A stretch of 64,000 nt of DNA from Spirosoma aerolatum (GTDB taxonomy: Bacteria > Bacteroidota > Bacteroidia > Cytophagales > Spirosomataceae), in contig NZ_CP020104.1 of the NCBI RefSeq assembly GCF_002056795.1, positions 1,561,001-1,625,000 on the forward strand, given 5' to 3'. The translations under genes were made by a program, and so were the position numbers. Under the pieces are notes generated by a model. The model ran no database searches. It was not told where the DNA came from and saw only the letters and a list, made by a program, of their open reading frames with translations. Below are positions 1 to 9,321 of this stretch, one piece after another (positions within the stretch are counted from its first letter, which is position 1; each line of letters opens with the position of its first letter).

Positions 1-214
1 ATCGCCAGACAGTCTGGCGTTGATGGCGCTATTCGTACCTCCTTTTCTTTTTTTAGTTCCGAGTGTAAAACAGCTCAACTACATTTATCGACAGGCCTAT
101 CCAAATAAGTATAACCCTGCATTGAGTCCGGGTGAATTTCTCATAGTAATAGTAGGAGGAATCGTTATGGTACTGGCAGTTGCTGGCCTTTTAATGGGAG
201 AGGAGCCATCGTAA
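1..214 (+). CDS. C-terminus of a polytopic membrane protein (partial, 5' end outside window)
   Basis: The reading frame is open to the left edge and ends with TAA at 212-214. About 70 residues are visible. They contain two hydrophobic stretches (an ALFVPPFLFLV segment and an FLIVIVGGIVMVLAVAGLL segment) joined by a polar loop rich in Tyr, Asn and Lys. This looks like the last two membrane helices of a transporter or other integral membrane protein. A TTG followed by ATG at 20-25 could serve as a start, but the frame stays open upstream, so a truncated longer gene is more likely. The family cannot be named from this piece. An 8-bp palindrome lies inside the coding part at 3-19. Confidence 0.6.
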   Translation, partial: SPDSLALMALFVPPFLFLVPSVKQLNYIYRQAYPNKYNPALSPGEFLIVIVGGIVMVLAVAGLLMGEEPS

Positions 215-236
215 CTGTTATCGGCTAGTTGTATTT

Positions 237-818
237 ATGGAAGCATTTTCACCCGAAACCATTCAACTTTCACCTGACGAATCAATTATCATTCGTCTAT
301 TGGATTCAACGGATGCGCCTAAACTGACGACCTATTTTAAGGGATTATCGGCTGAAACCCGAAGTTACTTTGCCCCTCATTCGTTTGTGGAGGAAACGGT
401 ACGGCATATTTGCCGTACGTTGAATCCGGCCGAAATCGTGCGTCTGATTGCGACATCGGCTGATAACCAGACAATCATTGCCTACGTTTTGTTATTGTCG
501 GGTGCTACACCTTCCGATGCGGTCCGCTATCAGGCGTTGGGAATACCTATTAACGTCGAAACCGATTTTTCGATAGCTCCTTCCATCGCTGATGCGTATC
601 AGAGCCGTGGTTTGGGTAATCACCTCATGAAAAAGGCCCTGACAATAGCCAGGGCCATGCATAAAGAACGGATTGTTCTGTGGGGTGGGGTACAGGCCCG
701 AAATATCCGTGCCCATCGGTATTACCAGAAATATGGGTTTATCGAGGTAGGGCAGTTCGAGAATGACGTACTCAACTTCGATATGTGCCTGACGCTTTCA
801 GAAATGAATAATGGTTAA
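237..818 (+). CDS. GNAT-family N-acetyltransferase
   Basis: A 193-residue protein with a GNAT fold. The acetyl-CoA pyrophosphate-binding loop is QSRGLGNHLM (residues 122-131), which matches the Q/RxxGxG/A rule. The C-terminal part NIRAHRYYQKYGF (156-168) is the usual motif that precedes the last strand. The family transfers an acetyl group from acetyl-CoA to an amine, and the substrate here is unknown. The predicted start is ATG at 237, 22 bases after the preceding stop. It converges with the SDR gene downstream, and an imperfect stem overlaps its own stop codon (803-866). It is a cytoplasmic protein with no signal peptide. Confidence 0.85.
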   Translation: MEAFSPETIQLSPDESIIIRLLDSTDAPKLTTYFKGLSAETRSYFAPHSFVEETVRHICRTLNPAEIVRLIATSADNQTIIAYVLLLSGATPSDAVRYQALGIPINVETDFSIAPSIADAYQSRGLGNHLMKKALTIARAMHKERIVLWGGVQARNIRAHRYYQKYGFIEVGQFENDVLNFDMCLTLSEMNNG

Positions 819-866
819 TGGATGATTCCTGCCGATTAGATTATTGTACATTATCCATTGCTCATT
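803..866. terminator. Imperfect inverted repeat between convergent genes
   Basis: The arms 803-820 and 849-866 pair at 15 of 18 positions and overlap the stop codon of the acetyltransferase (816-818). The 5' arm consists of AATGA/AATGG-like words, similar in style to the intercistronic stems elsewhere in the window. Lying between convergent genes, it probably acts as a two-way terminator. There is no strong T-tract. Confidence 0.45.
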
Positions 867-868
867 CT

Positions 869-1642
869 TTAGTTGTTCAGCCGGGTAAAACCACCATCTA
901 GTGGGTAGTCGCAGCCAGTAATGAAACCCGCTTCGTCGGAACAGAGGTAAAGAGCCAGTGCTCCCACTTCTTCGGGTTCGGCCATACGGCCGATAGGCTG
1001 CGTTTTCGAGAGCTTTTCAAACATTTCGGCTTCGCGACCGGGATACGTTCGGGCGATGAAGCCATCCACAAATGGGGTATGAACCCGTGCAGGCGATATG
1101 CAGTTGCAGCGGATATTGTCTTTCAGGTAATCTTTAGCCACCGACAGGGTCATGGTCAGTACCGCTCCTTTGCTCATTGAATACGCAAATCGGTCAGGAA
1201 TCCCAATGGTAGCCGCTATAGAAGCCATGTTAAGCACCACGCCCCCTCCGGCTTTTTTCATGTGTGGGATGGTCGCAAAAAGGCAGTTGTAAACCCCTTT
1301 GGTGTTGATCCGAAAAATGCGGTCAAAATCGGCTTCGGTTGTAGTTTCGACAGTGCCGATGTGTGATACCCCTGCGTTGTTCACTAGAATATGAATAGGC
1401 CCCTGTTCGGCAATCTGATTGATTACTTCGACCGTCTGGCTTTGATTCGAGACATCAATGGCATGACTGGTGACCAACCCGCCATCCTGACGAATTTCGG
1501 AAGCTGCCTGTTCAGCCTGATCGGCGTTGAGGTCAAGAATATGGACAGATGCACCTGCCTGCGCAAATGTTTTCGAGATGGCCAGCCCAATGCCACTGGC
1601 TCCCCCTGTGATGAGGGCGGTTTTGTTTTGGAGAGAAAACAT
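869..1642 (-). CDS. SDR-family dehydrogenase of a sugar-acid pathway
   Basis: A 257-residue classical short-chain dehydrogenase. The NAD(P)-binding motif TGGASGIG is at residues 12-19, NNAG at 88-91, and the catalytic Ser, Tyr and Lys at about 141, 154 and 158. Asp at 37 after the second strand favours NAD over NADP. It follows the UxaA-type dehydratase gene on the same strand, 89 bases downstream of its stop, and a 29-bp stem-loop fills the gap. SDRs next to altronate/fuconate-type dehydratases usually oxidise a 2-keto-3-deoxy sugar acid, for example 2-keto-3-deoxy-L-fuconate, but the exact substrate is inferred only. The start ATG at 1642 gives a standard family N-terminus. Confidence 0.85.
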   Translation of the reverse strand: MFSLQNKTALITGGASGIGLAISKTFAQAGASVHILDLNADQAEQAASEIRQDGGLVTSHAIDVSNQSQTVEVINQIAEQGPIHILVNNAGVSHIGTVETTTEADFDRIFRINTKGVYNCLFATIPHMKKAGGGVVLNMASIAATIGIPDRFAYSMSKGAVLTMTLSVAKDYLKDNIRCNCISPARVHTPFVDGFIARTYPGREAEMFEKLSKTQPIGRMAEPEEVGALALYLCSDEAGFITGCDYPLDGGFTRLNN

Positions 1643-1657
1643 AGTTGAATGATCGAA

Positions 1658-1724
1658 TGATAGAGTGATTGAATGATTGAATAGCTTCTCGCGTCAGCTA
1701 TTCAATCATTCAATCACTCTATCA
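1658..1724. repeat. Perfect 29-bp intercistronic stem-loop
   Basis: The arms 1658-1686 and 1696-1724 are exact reverse complements, with a 9-base loop (TCTCGCGTC). The stem starts 7 bases after the stop codon of the dehydratase gene and ends 15 bases before the ATG of the SDR gene, both on the minus strand. The 5' arm has stop codons in all three frames and is built from GATTGAATGATTGAAT-like words. No T-tract follows in the direction of transcription, so it is not a typical intrinsic terminator. It belongs to the stem set described in the findings. Confidence 0.9.
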
Positions 1725-1731
1725 CTCAAAA

Positions 1732-3390
1732 TTAAAGTGAAACCCCCCGCTTCCAGGGAATGAAATCATCTTGCCCCAGTCGTTCGGCCTGGGTTGTTTC
1801 TTCGCCCGATGCGAGCCGGATGATGTATTCCAGCATAGCGTCGGCATTCTGCTCAATGGTTTGTTCGCCATCGATGATTGGCCCACTGTCGAAGTCAATT
1901 ACATCAGGCATCCGGTTTTTAAGAGTCGTATTGGTTGATACTTTTACCACCGGGCAAATTGGGTTACCTGTTGGCGTGCCCAGTCCGGTCGTAAAGACGA
2001 TAACGTTGGTGCCCGAACCGGCCATCCCCGTTGTGGCTTCCACATCGTTGCCGGGGGTGCAAAGCAGATTCAGCCCCGACTTAGTAGCGGGTTCGGCATA
2101 GTCGAGTACATCGGCTACGCGCGAAGTCCCTCCTTTCTTGGCGGCTCCTGCCGATTTAATGGCATCGGTAATGAGTCCGTCTTTGATATTCCCCGGTGAG
2201 GGGTTCATGTCGAAACCAGAACCTACCGCTTCAGCCTGGGCCGAATAGGTACTCATCAGGTCGATGAATTTCTGAGCTTTTGTCGTATCGTCGGTACGAT
2301 TAATAAGCTCCTGCTCCACACCGTTCAGTTCAGGAAATTCGGCCAGTACGGTTTTTCCACCCAGCGTTACCACAATATCGGACAGTTGCCCTAATGCCGG
2401 ATTGGCTGATATACCCGAAAAACCATCCGAACCACCGCATTTCAGGCCAATGGTCAACTTGCTAAGTGGCGCGGGCTGACGCTCAATCTTGTTGACTTCG
2501 ATCAGCCCCAGGAACGTCTCTTTAATGGCCTGTGACATCAGCGTGTATTCGGTGCCAGCCTGTTGTTCGAACAGGAGCAGTGGTTTGTCGAACTTCGGAT
2601 TTTGCCGTTTTATTTCCGCCGAAATTATGTCGACCTGTAAATGCTGACAGCCCAGACTTAGGACGGTTGCTCCGGCCACGTTCGGGTTGTTGATAAAGCC
2701 GGCCAGGAGCGAGCCCAGGTAAGCGGAATCCTGACGCGTACCGCCACAGCCCATTTCGTGCGTCAGAAATTTGATACCATCGACGTTTTTAAACGGTCGT
2801 TTAGCCACTTGCTGGTGCACATAAGCGGGCTCAACGAAGGGCTGCATTTTTTTGACAACATCCAGTTCGCCCGCTTTATAGAGACTGATTAATTCATGGA
2901 CCTGCTCCCGATAGATTTCGGGTTGTGCATAGCCCAACTCACGCTCAAATGCATCTTTCAGGATAAGCACATTACGGTTTTCACAAAATACGAGTGGCAC
3001 CACGAGCCAGTAGTTACGCGTACCTACGCTACCGTCGGCCCGGTGGTAACCCATAAATGTACGGTTCTGCCAGGACGACACATCGGGCGGTTGCCATGAA
3101 TAAGGTTGTTTTTTATCGAGACCGTACCGGTCAGCATCGTGCTTCAAATTGAAGGTCGTGATCGGTTCGCCCCGTCGGATGGGTTGGGTGGCTTTGCCAA
3201 CCAGCACACCATACATTGTAATCGGGTCGCCGGGTTGCCGTTCTTCCGTCACAAATTTGTGTTTTGCCCCAACGGCATAGGGTAGCTCATAAATCTCGTT
3301 GTCAAACTCAATTTGTTCGCCAGCGGATAGGTTGCGGAGGGCAACAATGACATTATCGGCAGGGTGAACTTTTAATACTCGGGCAGCCAT
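1732..3390 (-). CDS. UxaA-family dehydratase (altronate/galactarate dehydratase family)
   Basis: A 552-residue protein of the UxaA family, which removes water from sugar acids such as D-altronate, giving 2-keto-3-deoxy acids. An N-terminal SAF-like domain covers roughly residues 1-90. The catalytic part begins at [17 protein letters not shown] (about 112-128). Family motifs GCGGTRQDS (about 215), [17 protein letters not shown] (about 320) and [19 protein letters not shown] (about 445) are present, the Cys and Gly-rich motifs probably serving metal and substrate binding. Full length for the family. It is the first gene of a two-gene unit with the SDR gene. The true substrate could be L-fuconate, altronate or a related acid; neighbours do not decide this. 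Confidence 0.88.
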   Translation of the reverse strand: MAARVLKVHPADNVIVALRNLSAGEQIEFDNEIYELPYAVGAKHKFVTEERQPGDPITMYGVLVGKATQPIRRGEPITTFNLKHDADRYGLDKKQPYSWQPPDVSSWQNRTFMGYHRADGSVGTRNYWLVVPLVFCENRNVLILKDAFERELGYAQPEIYREQVHELISLYKAGELDVVKKMQPFVEPAYVHQQVAKRPFKNVDGIKFLTHEMGCGGTRQDSAYLGSLLAGFINNPNVAGATVLSLGCQHLQVDIISAEIKRQNPKFDKPLLLFEQQAGTEYTLMSQAIKETFLGLIEVNKIERQPAPLSKLTIGLKCGGSDGFSGISANPALGQLSDIVVTLGGKTVLAEFPELNGVEQELINRTDDTTKAQKFIDLMSTYSAQAEAVGSGFDMNPSPGNIKDGLITDAIKSAGAAKKGGTSRVADVLDYAEPATKSGLNLLCTPGNDVEATTGMAGSGTNVIVFTTGLGTPTGNPICPVVKVSTNTTLKNRMPDVIDFDSGPIIDGEQTIEQNADAMLEYIIRLASGEETTQAERLGQDDFIPWKRGVSL

Positions 3391-3419
3391 TTAGCAATCT
3401 GGTTTAAACGTATTGTCGA

Positions 3420-3440
3420 GAGTGGCCAGATCTGGCACTC
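3420..3440. promoter_or_regulatory. Palindrome in the uxaA leader, possible operator
   Basis: A near-perfect palindrome of 10-bp half sites (GAGTG-CCAGA against TCTGGCACTC, one extra G) lies 30 bases upstream of the dehydratase ATG, in the 175-base gap between the divergent dehydratase and DUF5009 genes. Size, symmetry and position fit a repressor-binding site of the GntR or LacI type. No regulator gene is adjacent, so the assignment is inference. Confidence 0.4.
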
Positions 3441-3564
3441 CCGGCAGCTTAATAAAGAGACGTATTGGCCCGAAATATACCACCTCTCAAAAAACTTTAC
3501 TCTATGCTGTTGCGAATATGAATGCCAATGCGGAGTTTGGTCGAAGAATTCCTTACCCTTTCCT

Positions 3565-4767
3565 ATGCCCCAACTTACGCCCGACAAACAGGCTGGCTTT
3601 TTGGCTGGCCGATTGATGTCTATGGATGCCTATCGAGGTTTTGTAATGACCTTGATGGCAGCCGAAATTTTAAAGTTCCATCATCTTCATGACACTTTTC
3701 CTGATAGTACCTTCTGGTCATTTCTGACCTTTCACCAAAGCCATGTGGCCTGGGCTGGTTGTTCATTGCATGATATGATTCAGCCGTCGTTTTCGTTTTT
3801 GGTGGGTGTTGCGCTTCCGTATTCAATTGCCAGTCGGGTCAAGCAGGGCGAATCGTTTGGCGTTCAGTTCGGGCATGCGGTCCGGCGTTCGCTGATTTTG
3901 ATTTTGCTGGGTATCTTTCTTCGTTCCACCCATGCTGATCAGACGTATTTTACATTTGAAGATACCCTTACCCAAATTGGTCTTGGCTATCCGTTTTTGT
4001 TTTTACTGGGGAATACCACAGCCCGAACCGGCTGGATTGCTTTTGGCGCTATTCTGATCGGCTATTGGCTGGCGTTTGTATTGTATCCGTCGCCCGTAGG
4101 TTTAGACTATACAACTGTTGGCGTTCCGGCAGACTGGTCAAATCATTACACGGGATTGATGGCGCATTTTAATAAGAATAGTAATCTGGCCTGGGCATTC
4201 GATAAGTGGTTCCTGAATTTGTTTCCCCGAGAAAAGCCATTTCTCTTCAACGGGGGCGGGTATGCAACACTTAGCTTTATTCCTACGCTTGGTACTATGT
4301 TGCTTGGCTTACAGGCCGGGCGCTGGTTACGGTCCGGTCTGACAAATCGGGAAATATTAAAGCGGTTGGCTATTGCTGGCGCTGTAAGCCTCGTGTCTGG
4401 ATTACTACTCCAGTGGGCGGGTATCTGCCCGATTGTAAAACGAATCTGGACCCCCGCCTGGGTGTTGTTCAGTGGGGGTTTATGCTTTTGGTTTCTGGCG
4501 GCTTTTTATGGAATCATTGACGTAAAAGGCTGGCGAAAGTGGGCTTTCCCGCTAGTCGTTGTCGGAATGAATTCCATTGCGATCTACTGTTTGGTCGAAT
4601 TAATCAGTCATTTTATCGTCACGTCTTTATATACTCATCTGGGGCATCGATTATTCCAGGTGTTTGGTGAACCCTATGAACAATTGCTTGTTGGACTGGC
4701 CACGCTGGGGATTTTTTACCTGATTCTCCGATGGATGTACAATCGGAAATTATTTATCCGTATTTGA
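3565..4767 (+). CDS. DUF5009/HGSNAT-like integral membrane acyltransferase family protein
   Basis: A 400-residue polytopic protein with about ten hydrophobic segments. The N-terminal motif [13 protein letters not shown] (about residues 16-28) followed by a membrane helix is the signature of the DUF5009 / heparan-alpha-glucosaminide N-acetyltransferase-like family. A conserved His in the [19 protein letters not shown] segment (about 58-78) matches the region that carries the acetyl-accepting His in the eukaryotic enzyme. In Bacteroidota such proteins are thought to acetylate sugars, but function is not established. ATG at 3565 was used; an in-frame ATG at 3616, just before the core motif, is an alternative. 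The adenine deaminase gene follows after 22 bases and may be co-transcribed. Confidence 0.75.
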   Translation: MPQLTPDKQAGFLAGRLMSMDAYRGFVMTLMAAEILKFHHLHDTFPDSTFWSFLTFHQSHVAWAGCSLHDMIQPSFSFLVGVALPYSIASRVKQGESFGVQFGHAVRRSLILILLGIFLRSTHADQTYFTFEDTLTQIGLGYPFLFLLGNTTARTGWIAFGAILIGYWLAFVLYPSPVGLDYTTVGVPADWSNHYTGLMAHFNKNSNLAWAFDKWFLNLFPREKPFLFNGGGYATLSFIPTLGTMLLGLQAGRWLRSGLTNREILKRLAIAGAVSLVSGLLLQWAGICPIVKRIWTPAWVLFSGGLCFWFLAAFYGIIDVKGWRKWAFPLVVVGMNSIAIYCLVELISHFIVTSLYTHLGHRLFQVFGEPYEQLLVGLATLGIFYLILRWMYNRKLFIRI

Positions 4768-4789
4768 TCACTCCTCACTTATCTTATTT

Positions 4790-6526
4790 ATGCTTACTGC
4801 CAACATCCTGAACCTGTTCGACCAAACGATTTTCTACGGTACGATCACCTTTGAGAATAATCGCATTCGTGAAATTAATAAACTTGGTCCTGAGCGTTCG
4901 GATGCTCCTTATGTATTGCCTGGTTTCGTCGATGCTCATGTGCATGTCGAGAGTTCGTTGCTTACCCCACCACAATTTGCCCGGCTGGCGGTTGTGCATG
5001 GTACTGTAGCTACGGTTTCGGACCCTCACGAGATTGGCAATGTGCTGGGTGTGGCTGGGGTACAGTATATGATTGAAGAAGCCCGGCGGGTGCCTTTTAA
5101 GTTTATGTTTGGTGCTCCTTCCTGTGTTCCGGCCACTACGTTCGAAACCGCAGGGGCCACTATTGGGGTCAAGGATGTTCGCAACTTATTGGCGTTGAAA
5201 GAAATCGGTTATCTGGCCGAAATGATGAACTTTCCGGGTGTGCTGCATCGGGACCCCGAGGTAATGGCAAAAATTGCGCTAGCCCAGGCGTTCAACAAGC
5301 CTGTAGATGGACATGCGCCCGGTTTGATGGGCGATGAGGCTCAACAGTACATTGATGCAGGAATTACGACCGACCACGAATGCTTTACATACGAAGAGGG
5401 CCTGGATAAAGCAAAGCGGGGTATGTATATCCTGATTCGGGAGGGAAGTGCGGCTCGAAACTTCGACGCGCTAATACCGCTTCTGGCTCAGTTTCCCGAA
5501 CGGATTATGTTCTGCTCCGACGATAAACACCCAGATACACTGGCCGTAGGGCACATTAATCAGCTGGTTCTGCGGGCGTTGGCAAAAGGTCATTCAATCT
5601 GGAACGTGCTACGGGCTGCCTGCCTGAACCCGGTATTGCATTATCGGTTGTCTGTTGGCTTACTACGCGAGGGCGATCCGGCTGATTATATTGTGGTGGA
5701 TAATCTGCACTCTTTTCATGTGCTAAAAACTGTCATTAATGGCGAAGTTGTTGCTGAAAATGGGCAGTCGAACATTCCGGATTTGCGCAGTGAGCACGTC
5801 AATCAATTTAACTGCTTACCTAAAAAGCCAGATGAGTTTGTAGTGGCCTCACTTCGACAACAGGAGAGAGGAAGAGAATTGGAGACGGAACGTCTCCCCA
5901 ATCCTATGGTAGGAGAGAGGCCGGAGAGGGGGGTAATACGTGTGATTGAGGCTCTTGATGGCCAGCTAATTACGAATGAACTTCATTTGTTCCCTAAACT
6001 GGATAGAGACCAGATTGTATCGGATGTAGAGCGTGACGTGTTAAAATTAGTGGTCGTTAATCGGTATCAGGATGCGCCACCATCTATTGCGTTCATTAAA
6101 AACTTTGGGTTGAAGCATGGAGCCATTGCTTCGTCCGTGGGGCATGATTCGCATAATATTACGGCCATCGGCTGTGATGACGAGAGCATTTGTAAAGCTG
6201 TCAATCTGGTTATTGAGGCTAAAGGTGGTTTGTCGGCGGTGAGTAATTGGCTGGCTATTGATCGTAAAAATGACGAGGAATTATTGCTACCATTGCCTGT
6301 AGCTGGGTTGATGACCGACTCCGATGGGTATGCTGTAGCCAATCAGTACACGTTGTTAGACCAATATGCCAAGCAGGAATTAGGTAGTACACTTGCTGCG
6401 CCGTTTATGACTTTATCATTTATGGCACTTTTAGTTATCCCTAATTTAAAATTGAGTAATAAAGGGTTATTTGATGGAAGAAATTTCTCTTTTGTGTCAC
6501 TAGAAACTGAAAATCAGGGATTATAA
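4790..6526 (+). CDS. ade: Adenine deaminase
   Basis: A 578-residue amidohydrolase-superfamily enzyme that converts adenine to hypoxanthine and ammonia in purine salvage. The metal-binding motif GFVDAHVHVESS (residues 45-56), SDPHEIGNV (about 78-86), DGHAPGL, GITTDHE and CSDDKHPD are all family signatures. The C-terminal domain with the VGHDSHNI motif is also present. Residues about 357-382 (bases 5862-5935) form an Arg/Glu-rich insertion between the two domains that looks repeat-derived and explains why the protein is longer than usual. The insertion keeps the frame, so the enzyme is probably active. Confidence 0.93.
   Translation: MLTANILNLFDQTIFYGTITFENNRIREINKLGPERSDAPYVLPGFVDAHVHVESSLLTPPQFARLAVVHGTVATVSDPHEIGNVLGVAGVQYMIEEARRVPFKFMFGAPSCVPATTFETAGATIGVKDVRNLLALKEIGYLAEMMNFPGVLHRDPEVMAKIALAQAFNKPVDGHAPGLMGDEAQQYIDAGITTDHECFTYEEGLDKAKRGMYILIREGSAARNFDALIPLLAQFPERIMFCSDDKHPDTLAVGHINQLVLRALAKGHSIWNVLRAACLNPVLHYRLSVGLLREGDPADYIVVDNLHSFHVLKTVINGEVVAENGQSNIPDLRSEHVNQFNCLPKKPDEFVVASLRQQERGRELETERLPNPMVGERPERGVIRVIEALDGQLITNELHLFPKLDRDQIVSDVERDVLKLVVVNRYQDAPPSIAFIKNFGLKHGAIASSVGHDSHNITAIGCDDESICKAVNLVIEAKGGLSAVSNWLAIDRKNDEELLLPLPVAGLMTDSDGYAVANQYTLLDQYAKQELGSTLAAPFMTLSFMALLVIPNLKLSNKGLFDGRNFSFVSLETENQGL
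5862..5935. repeat. Repeat-like purine-rich insertion inside ade
   Basis: The segment carries a direct repeat AGGAGAGAGG at 5862-5871 and 5911-5920 and a perfect small hairpin GGAGAC-GGAAC-GTCTCC at 5881-5897. It encodes a low-complexity Arg/Glu/Pro stretch at the junction of the catalytic and C-terminal domains, where homologues of this enzyme have only a short linker. It resembles palindromic genomic repeats that have invaded coding sequence in frame. Confidence 0.5.
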
Positions 6527-6614
6527 AAAATTTTTACAAGTATTTTTTTAATTCTATTTTTTATGGGTAAGTTTACACACCTCAAGGCTATTCCTAACCT
6601 TTATTCCCTCTATC

Positions 6615-7214
6615 ATGGCCCGCTCTCGTACCCAAAATGGCCCCGACGACGAAACCTTATGGAATCTGTTTCGCGGTGGTGATGAAAACGCGTTTGCCCG
6701 ATTATACCAAAATTATGTTCAAACCCTCTACCATTACTGCGTCCATTTTGCCACCGACCGGGCGTTAATTAAAGATTGCATCCACGATTTGTTTGTTGAA
6801 CTCTGGAAGCACCGCAGCACCATCGGCCCAACCACATCGGTACGGTTCTATCTGATGGCTTCCATCAAGCGCAAACTGGTTCGTCACCTCACCGCCGAAC
6901 AAAAATTAGTAAGTCAGGATGATATGATTAACGGACGCCGTGTGGGCGATACGCTGCCCGGTTCCGACCCCTCTTACGAGAATATGCTGATCAACCACGA
7001 AGAAGATATGTTTATCAACGATTGCCTGCATCAGGCACTTGAAAAACTTCCTCGTCGTCAGCGCGAAGCCGTTCATCTGCGGTATTTTCAGAATATGAGC
7101 AACGAAGAAATTTCGGCGCTCATGCAAATCAATATACAGTCTGTTTATAATTTAATTTTTGGTGCCATGAGCAACCTCAAGCGGTATGTCACGCTTGAAA
7201 ATGTGTCGCTCTGA
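6615..7214 (+). CDS. ECF-type RNA polymerase sigma factor
   Basis: A 199-residue sigma-70 family protein of the Bacteroidota ECF type. Region 2 covers about residues 20-90 (FARLYQNYVQTLYHYCVHF... DCIHDLFVELWKHR) and region 4 about 130-185 (LEKLPRRQREAVHLRYFQNMSNEEISALMQI). It directs RNA polymerase to specific promoters. No FecR-type anti-sigma gene is adjacent, unlike most such factors in this phylum; the only FecR gene in the window lies 40 kb away without its own sigma factor. Followed by a strong terminator at 7241-7275, so it is probably transcribed alone. Confidence 0.9.
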   Translation: MARSRTQNGPDDETLWNLFRGGDENAFARLYQNYVQTLYHYCVHFATDRALIKDCIHDLFVELWKHRSTIGPTTSVRFYLMASIKRKLVRHLTAEQKLVSQDDMINGRRVGDTLPGSDPSYENMLINHEEDMFINDCLHQALEKLPRRQREAVHLRYFQNMSNEEISALMQINIQSVYNLIFGAMSNLKRYVTLENVSL

Positions 7215-7240
7215 CGCTGACTATTCCCAAACTCTTTCCT

Positions 7241-7275
7241 AAACCCCGATAACCGAAACCTGGTTGTCGGGGTTT
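7241..7275 (+). terminator. Rho-independent terminator after the sigma factor gene
   Basis: The arms AAACCCCGATAACC (7241-7254) and GGTTGTCGGGGTTT (7262-7275) pair fully with one G-U pair and a 7-base loop, and are followed by GTTTTGTT. Confidence 0.8.
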
Positions 7276-7317
7276 GTTTTGTTAGTGCGTAGCGTGGATT
7301 TTAAGTATCTTCGTTAA

Positions 7318-8589
7318 ATGAATACAGACTCAACCCCTTTACCTGAGCGAGTACGTCCACGTACACTTGACGATGTAATTGGTCAGCGAAAACTAATTGG
7401 CCCCTCGGGCGCATTACGTCGGGCTATTAACGCTGGCCGGTTACCTTCCATGATTTTGTGGGGACCACCAGGCGTTGGAAAAACGACACTGGCTTTACTA
7501 CTGGCCGAAGCGGTTAAACGACCGTTTATTGCCCTAAGTGCCATTAATTCAGGCGTTAAAGAAATCCGCGATGTGCTGGGCCGACCTAGTGGGATGTTTC
7601 CGCCTGTTGTGTTTATCGACGAAATTCATCGATTCAACAAAAGCCAGCAGGATGCTTTACTGGGGGCTGTCGAAAAAGGGCAAATTACTCTTATTGGAGC
7701 CACTACCGAAAACCCCTCCTTTGAAGTGAACAGCGCTTTACTTTCGCGTTGTCAGGTTTATATTCTGGAAGCTCTTAGCCGCGATGAACTCATTCAGGTC
7801 GTGGATCGGGCCATTGAGCAGGATATCTTTTTGCAATCGAAACAGATTCAGGTTGAGTCATACGACGCCTTGTTGCGTCTGTCGGGTGGGGATGGGCGTA
7901 AACTCCTGAATTTGCTTGAACTGGTTGCTTCAGCACATGTTTCTTATGACCCATTAATCATTACGGATGAAGGTGTAACGACTGTAGCCCAGCAGAACAT
8001 TGCCCGGTACGACAAATCGGGTGAGCAGCATTATGATATTATTTCGGCGTTCATAAAATCGTTGCGGGGGTCCGATCCTAATGCAGCCTTATACTGGATG
8101 GCTCGGATGATTGTGGCCGGTGAAGATCCTGTTTTTATTGCCCGTCGGATGTTGATTATGGCATCGGAAGATATTGGGAATGCGAATCCAACGGCTATGA
8201 TTATGGCTTCCGAAGCGGTTCAGGCTATTCGCGCTATCGGCATGCCTGAAGGACGAATCATACTGTCGCAGGTGGCGGTGTATCTGGCTACGTCGCCTAA
8301 AAGTAATGCCAGCTATGTGGCCATTGACGATGCCATTGCCCTGGCGGAACAAACGGCTCATCTGCCTGTCCCATTACAGTTGCGTAATGCCCCAACAAAA
8401 CTGATGAAGCAGATTGGTTACGGGAAAGAGTACCAGTACGCACACGCCTATGAAGGTAATTTTGTCCCATTAAACTTCCTGCCGGATGAACTCAAAGGCC
8501 ATAAGCTATACGAACCTGGCCAGAACGCCCGCGAAGCCGAGATTCGCCGGAGCCTGCAAAAATGGTGGGGAGACTGGTATGGCTATTAA
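7318..8589 (+). CDS. rarA: Replication-associated recombination protein A (RarA/MgsA)
   Basis: A 423-residue AAA+ ATPase that acts at stalled replication forks together with single-strand binding protein and RecA. Walker [10 protein letters not shown] is at residues 49-57, Walker B and the following signature [13 protein letters not shown] at 98-110, sensor 1 [12 protein letters not shown] at about 126-137, and the arginine finger follows in [10 protein letters not shown]. The C-terminal tetramerisation domain includes [13 protein letters not shown] and the ALYEPG-like end. Length and order match the family. It ends at a long symmetrical terminator shared with ompH. Confidence 0.95.
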   Translation: MNTDSTPLPERVRPRTLDDVIGQRKLIGPSGALRRAINAGRLPSMILWGPPGVGKTTLALLLAEAVKRPFIALSAINSGVKEIRDVLGRPSGMFPPVVFIDEIHRFNKSQQDALLGAVEKGQITLIGATTENPSFEVNSALLSRCQVYILEALSRDELIQVVDRAIEQDIFLQSKQIQVESYDALLRLSGGDGRKLLNLLELVASAHVSYDPLIITDEGVTTVAQQNIARYDKSGEQHYDIISAFIKSLRGSDPNAALYWMARMIVAGEDPVFIARRMLIMASEDIGNANPTAMIMASEAVQAIRAIGMPEGRIILSQVAVYLATSPKSNASYVAIDDAIALAEQTAHLPVPLQLRNAPTKLMKQIGYGKEYQYAHAYEGNFVPLNFLPDELKGHKLYEPGQNAREAEIRRSLQKWWGDWYGY

Positions 8590-8596
8590 ATCCTAT

Positions 8597-8643
8597 CAAC
8601 TGAAACAGCCAATGAACATCAATTTCATTGGCTGTTTCAGTTG
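8597..8643. terminator. Bidirectional terminator, perfect 20-bp stem
   Basis: The arms 8597-8616 and 8624-8643 are exact reverse complements with a 7-base loop, lying between the convergent rarA and ompH genes. Confidence 0.85.
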
Positions 8644-8661
8644 GTAAAGTCGGTTTACTAC

Positions 8662-9264
8662 CTATTTCTTTTTAGGAGGTATTGCCGTCTTTGGGGTTGC
8701 TGGCGCCGGAGTATTCGCTGGTTTGTCGGTGTTTTGACCAGGGGTAATTCCCATTTTTTTGAGGACCAGATCGGTAATGTTCAGTTCTTCAGCGGCATAG
8801 AGTACATCTGAATTAGATGTTACATTGATGATATAATGGTAGCCATTCTGTAAAGCGACCGTGTCAATCGCTTGCTGAATTTTGGTCAGAATAGGCTTCA
8901 TCAATTGCCCATATTTGGCTTGTAAAGATTCTTGGGCTGTTTGGCTAAACTGCTGAATTCGGGTCTGGAGTGTTTGCAGTTCGGTTTCCCGATCTTTTCG
9001 AATGACATCGGTCATCTGAGCAACACCCGACTGATAGGCCGAATATTTGGTCTGAAATTCGGTTTGCATCCGCTTTAGCTCATTCTCGGCCTGGGCTTGC
9101 TGAATATTCAACTGGTTGGTAACTTCTTTAGCCTCGGGCGATTGCGATACAACATAGTCAATACGCGTAAAGCCGACTTTTAACGCCTGAGCCTGAGCAC
9201 CTAAACTTGTTAGCATTAGCAGGCCAAAAAGGATTTGAACTAGCGTTGATTTTGGTTTAATCAT
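8662..9264 (-). CDS. OmpH/Skp-family periplasmic chaperone
   Basis: A 200-residue secreted protein with a signal peptide (residues about 1-26, ending LGAQAQA), then an OmpH/Skp domain that starts KVGFTRIDYVV and continues as a long Gln/Glu/Lys-rich coiled coil (about 50-125). Skp proteins hold unfolded outer-membrane proteins in the periplasm. The C-terminus is a Pro/Ala/Lys-rich tail (about 175-200) typical of Cytophagales members. ATG at 9264 was chosen because it directly precedes the charged start of the signal peptide; the ATG at 9282 would add six residues. It is 39 bases downstream of proA and may share its transcript. Confidence 0.88.
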   Translation of the reverse strand: MIKPKSTLVQILFGLLMLTSLGAQAQALKVGFTRIDYVVSQSPEAKEVTNQLNIQQAQAENELKRMQTEFQTKYSAYQSGVAQMTDVIRKDRETELQTLQTRIQQFSQTAQESLQAKYGQLMKPILTKIQQAIDTVALQNGYHYIINVTSNSDVLYAAEELNITDLVLKKMGITPGQNTDKPANTPAPATPKTAIPPKKK

Positions 9265-9321
9265 AGGAGGAGTTTGGTACAAGTATAGGGTTTACTGCTG
9301 CAATTGTAATCAGGTAGTAGC

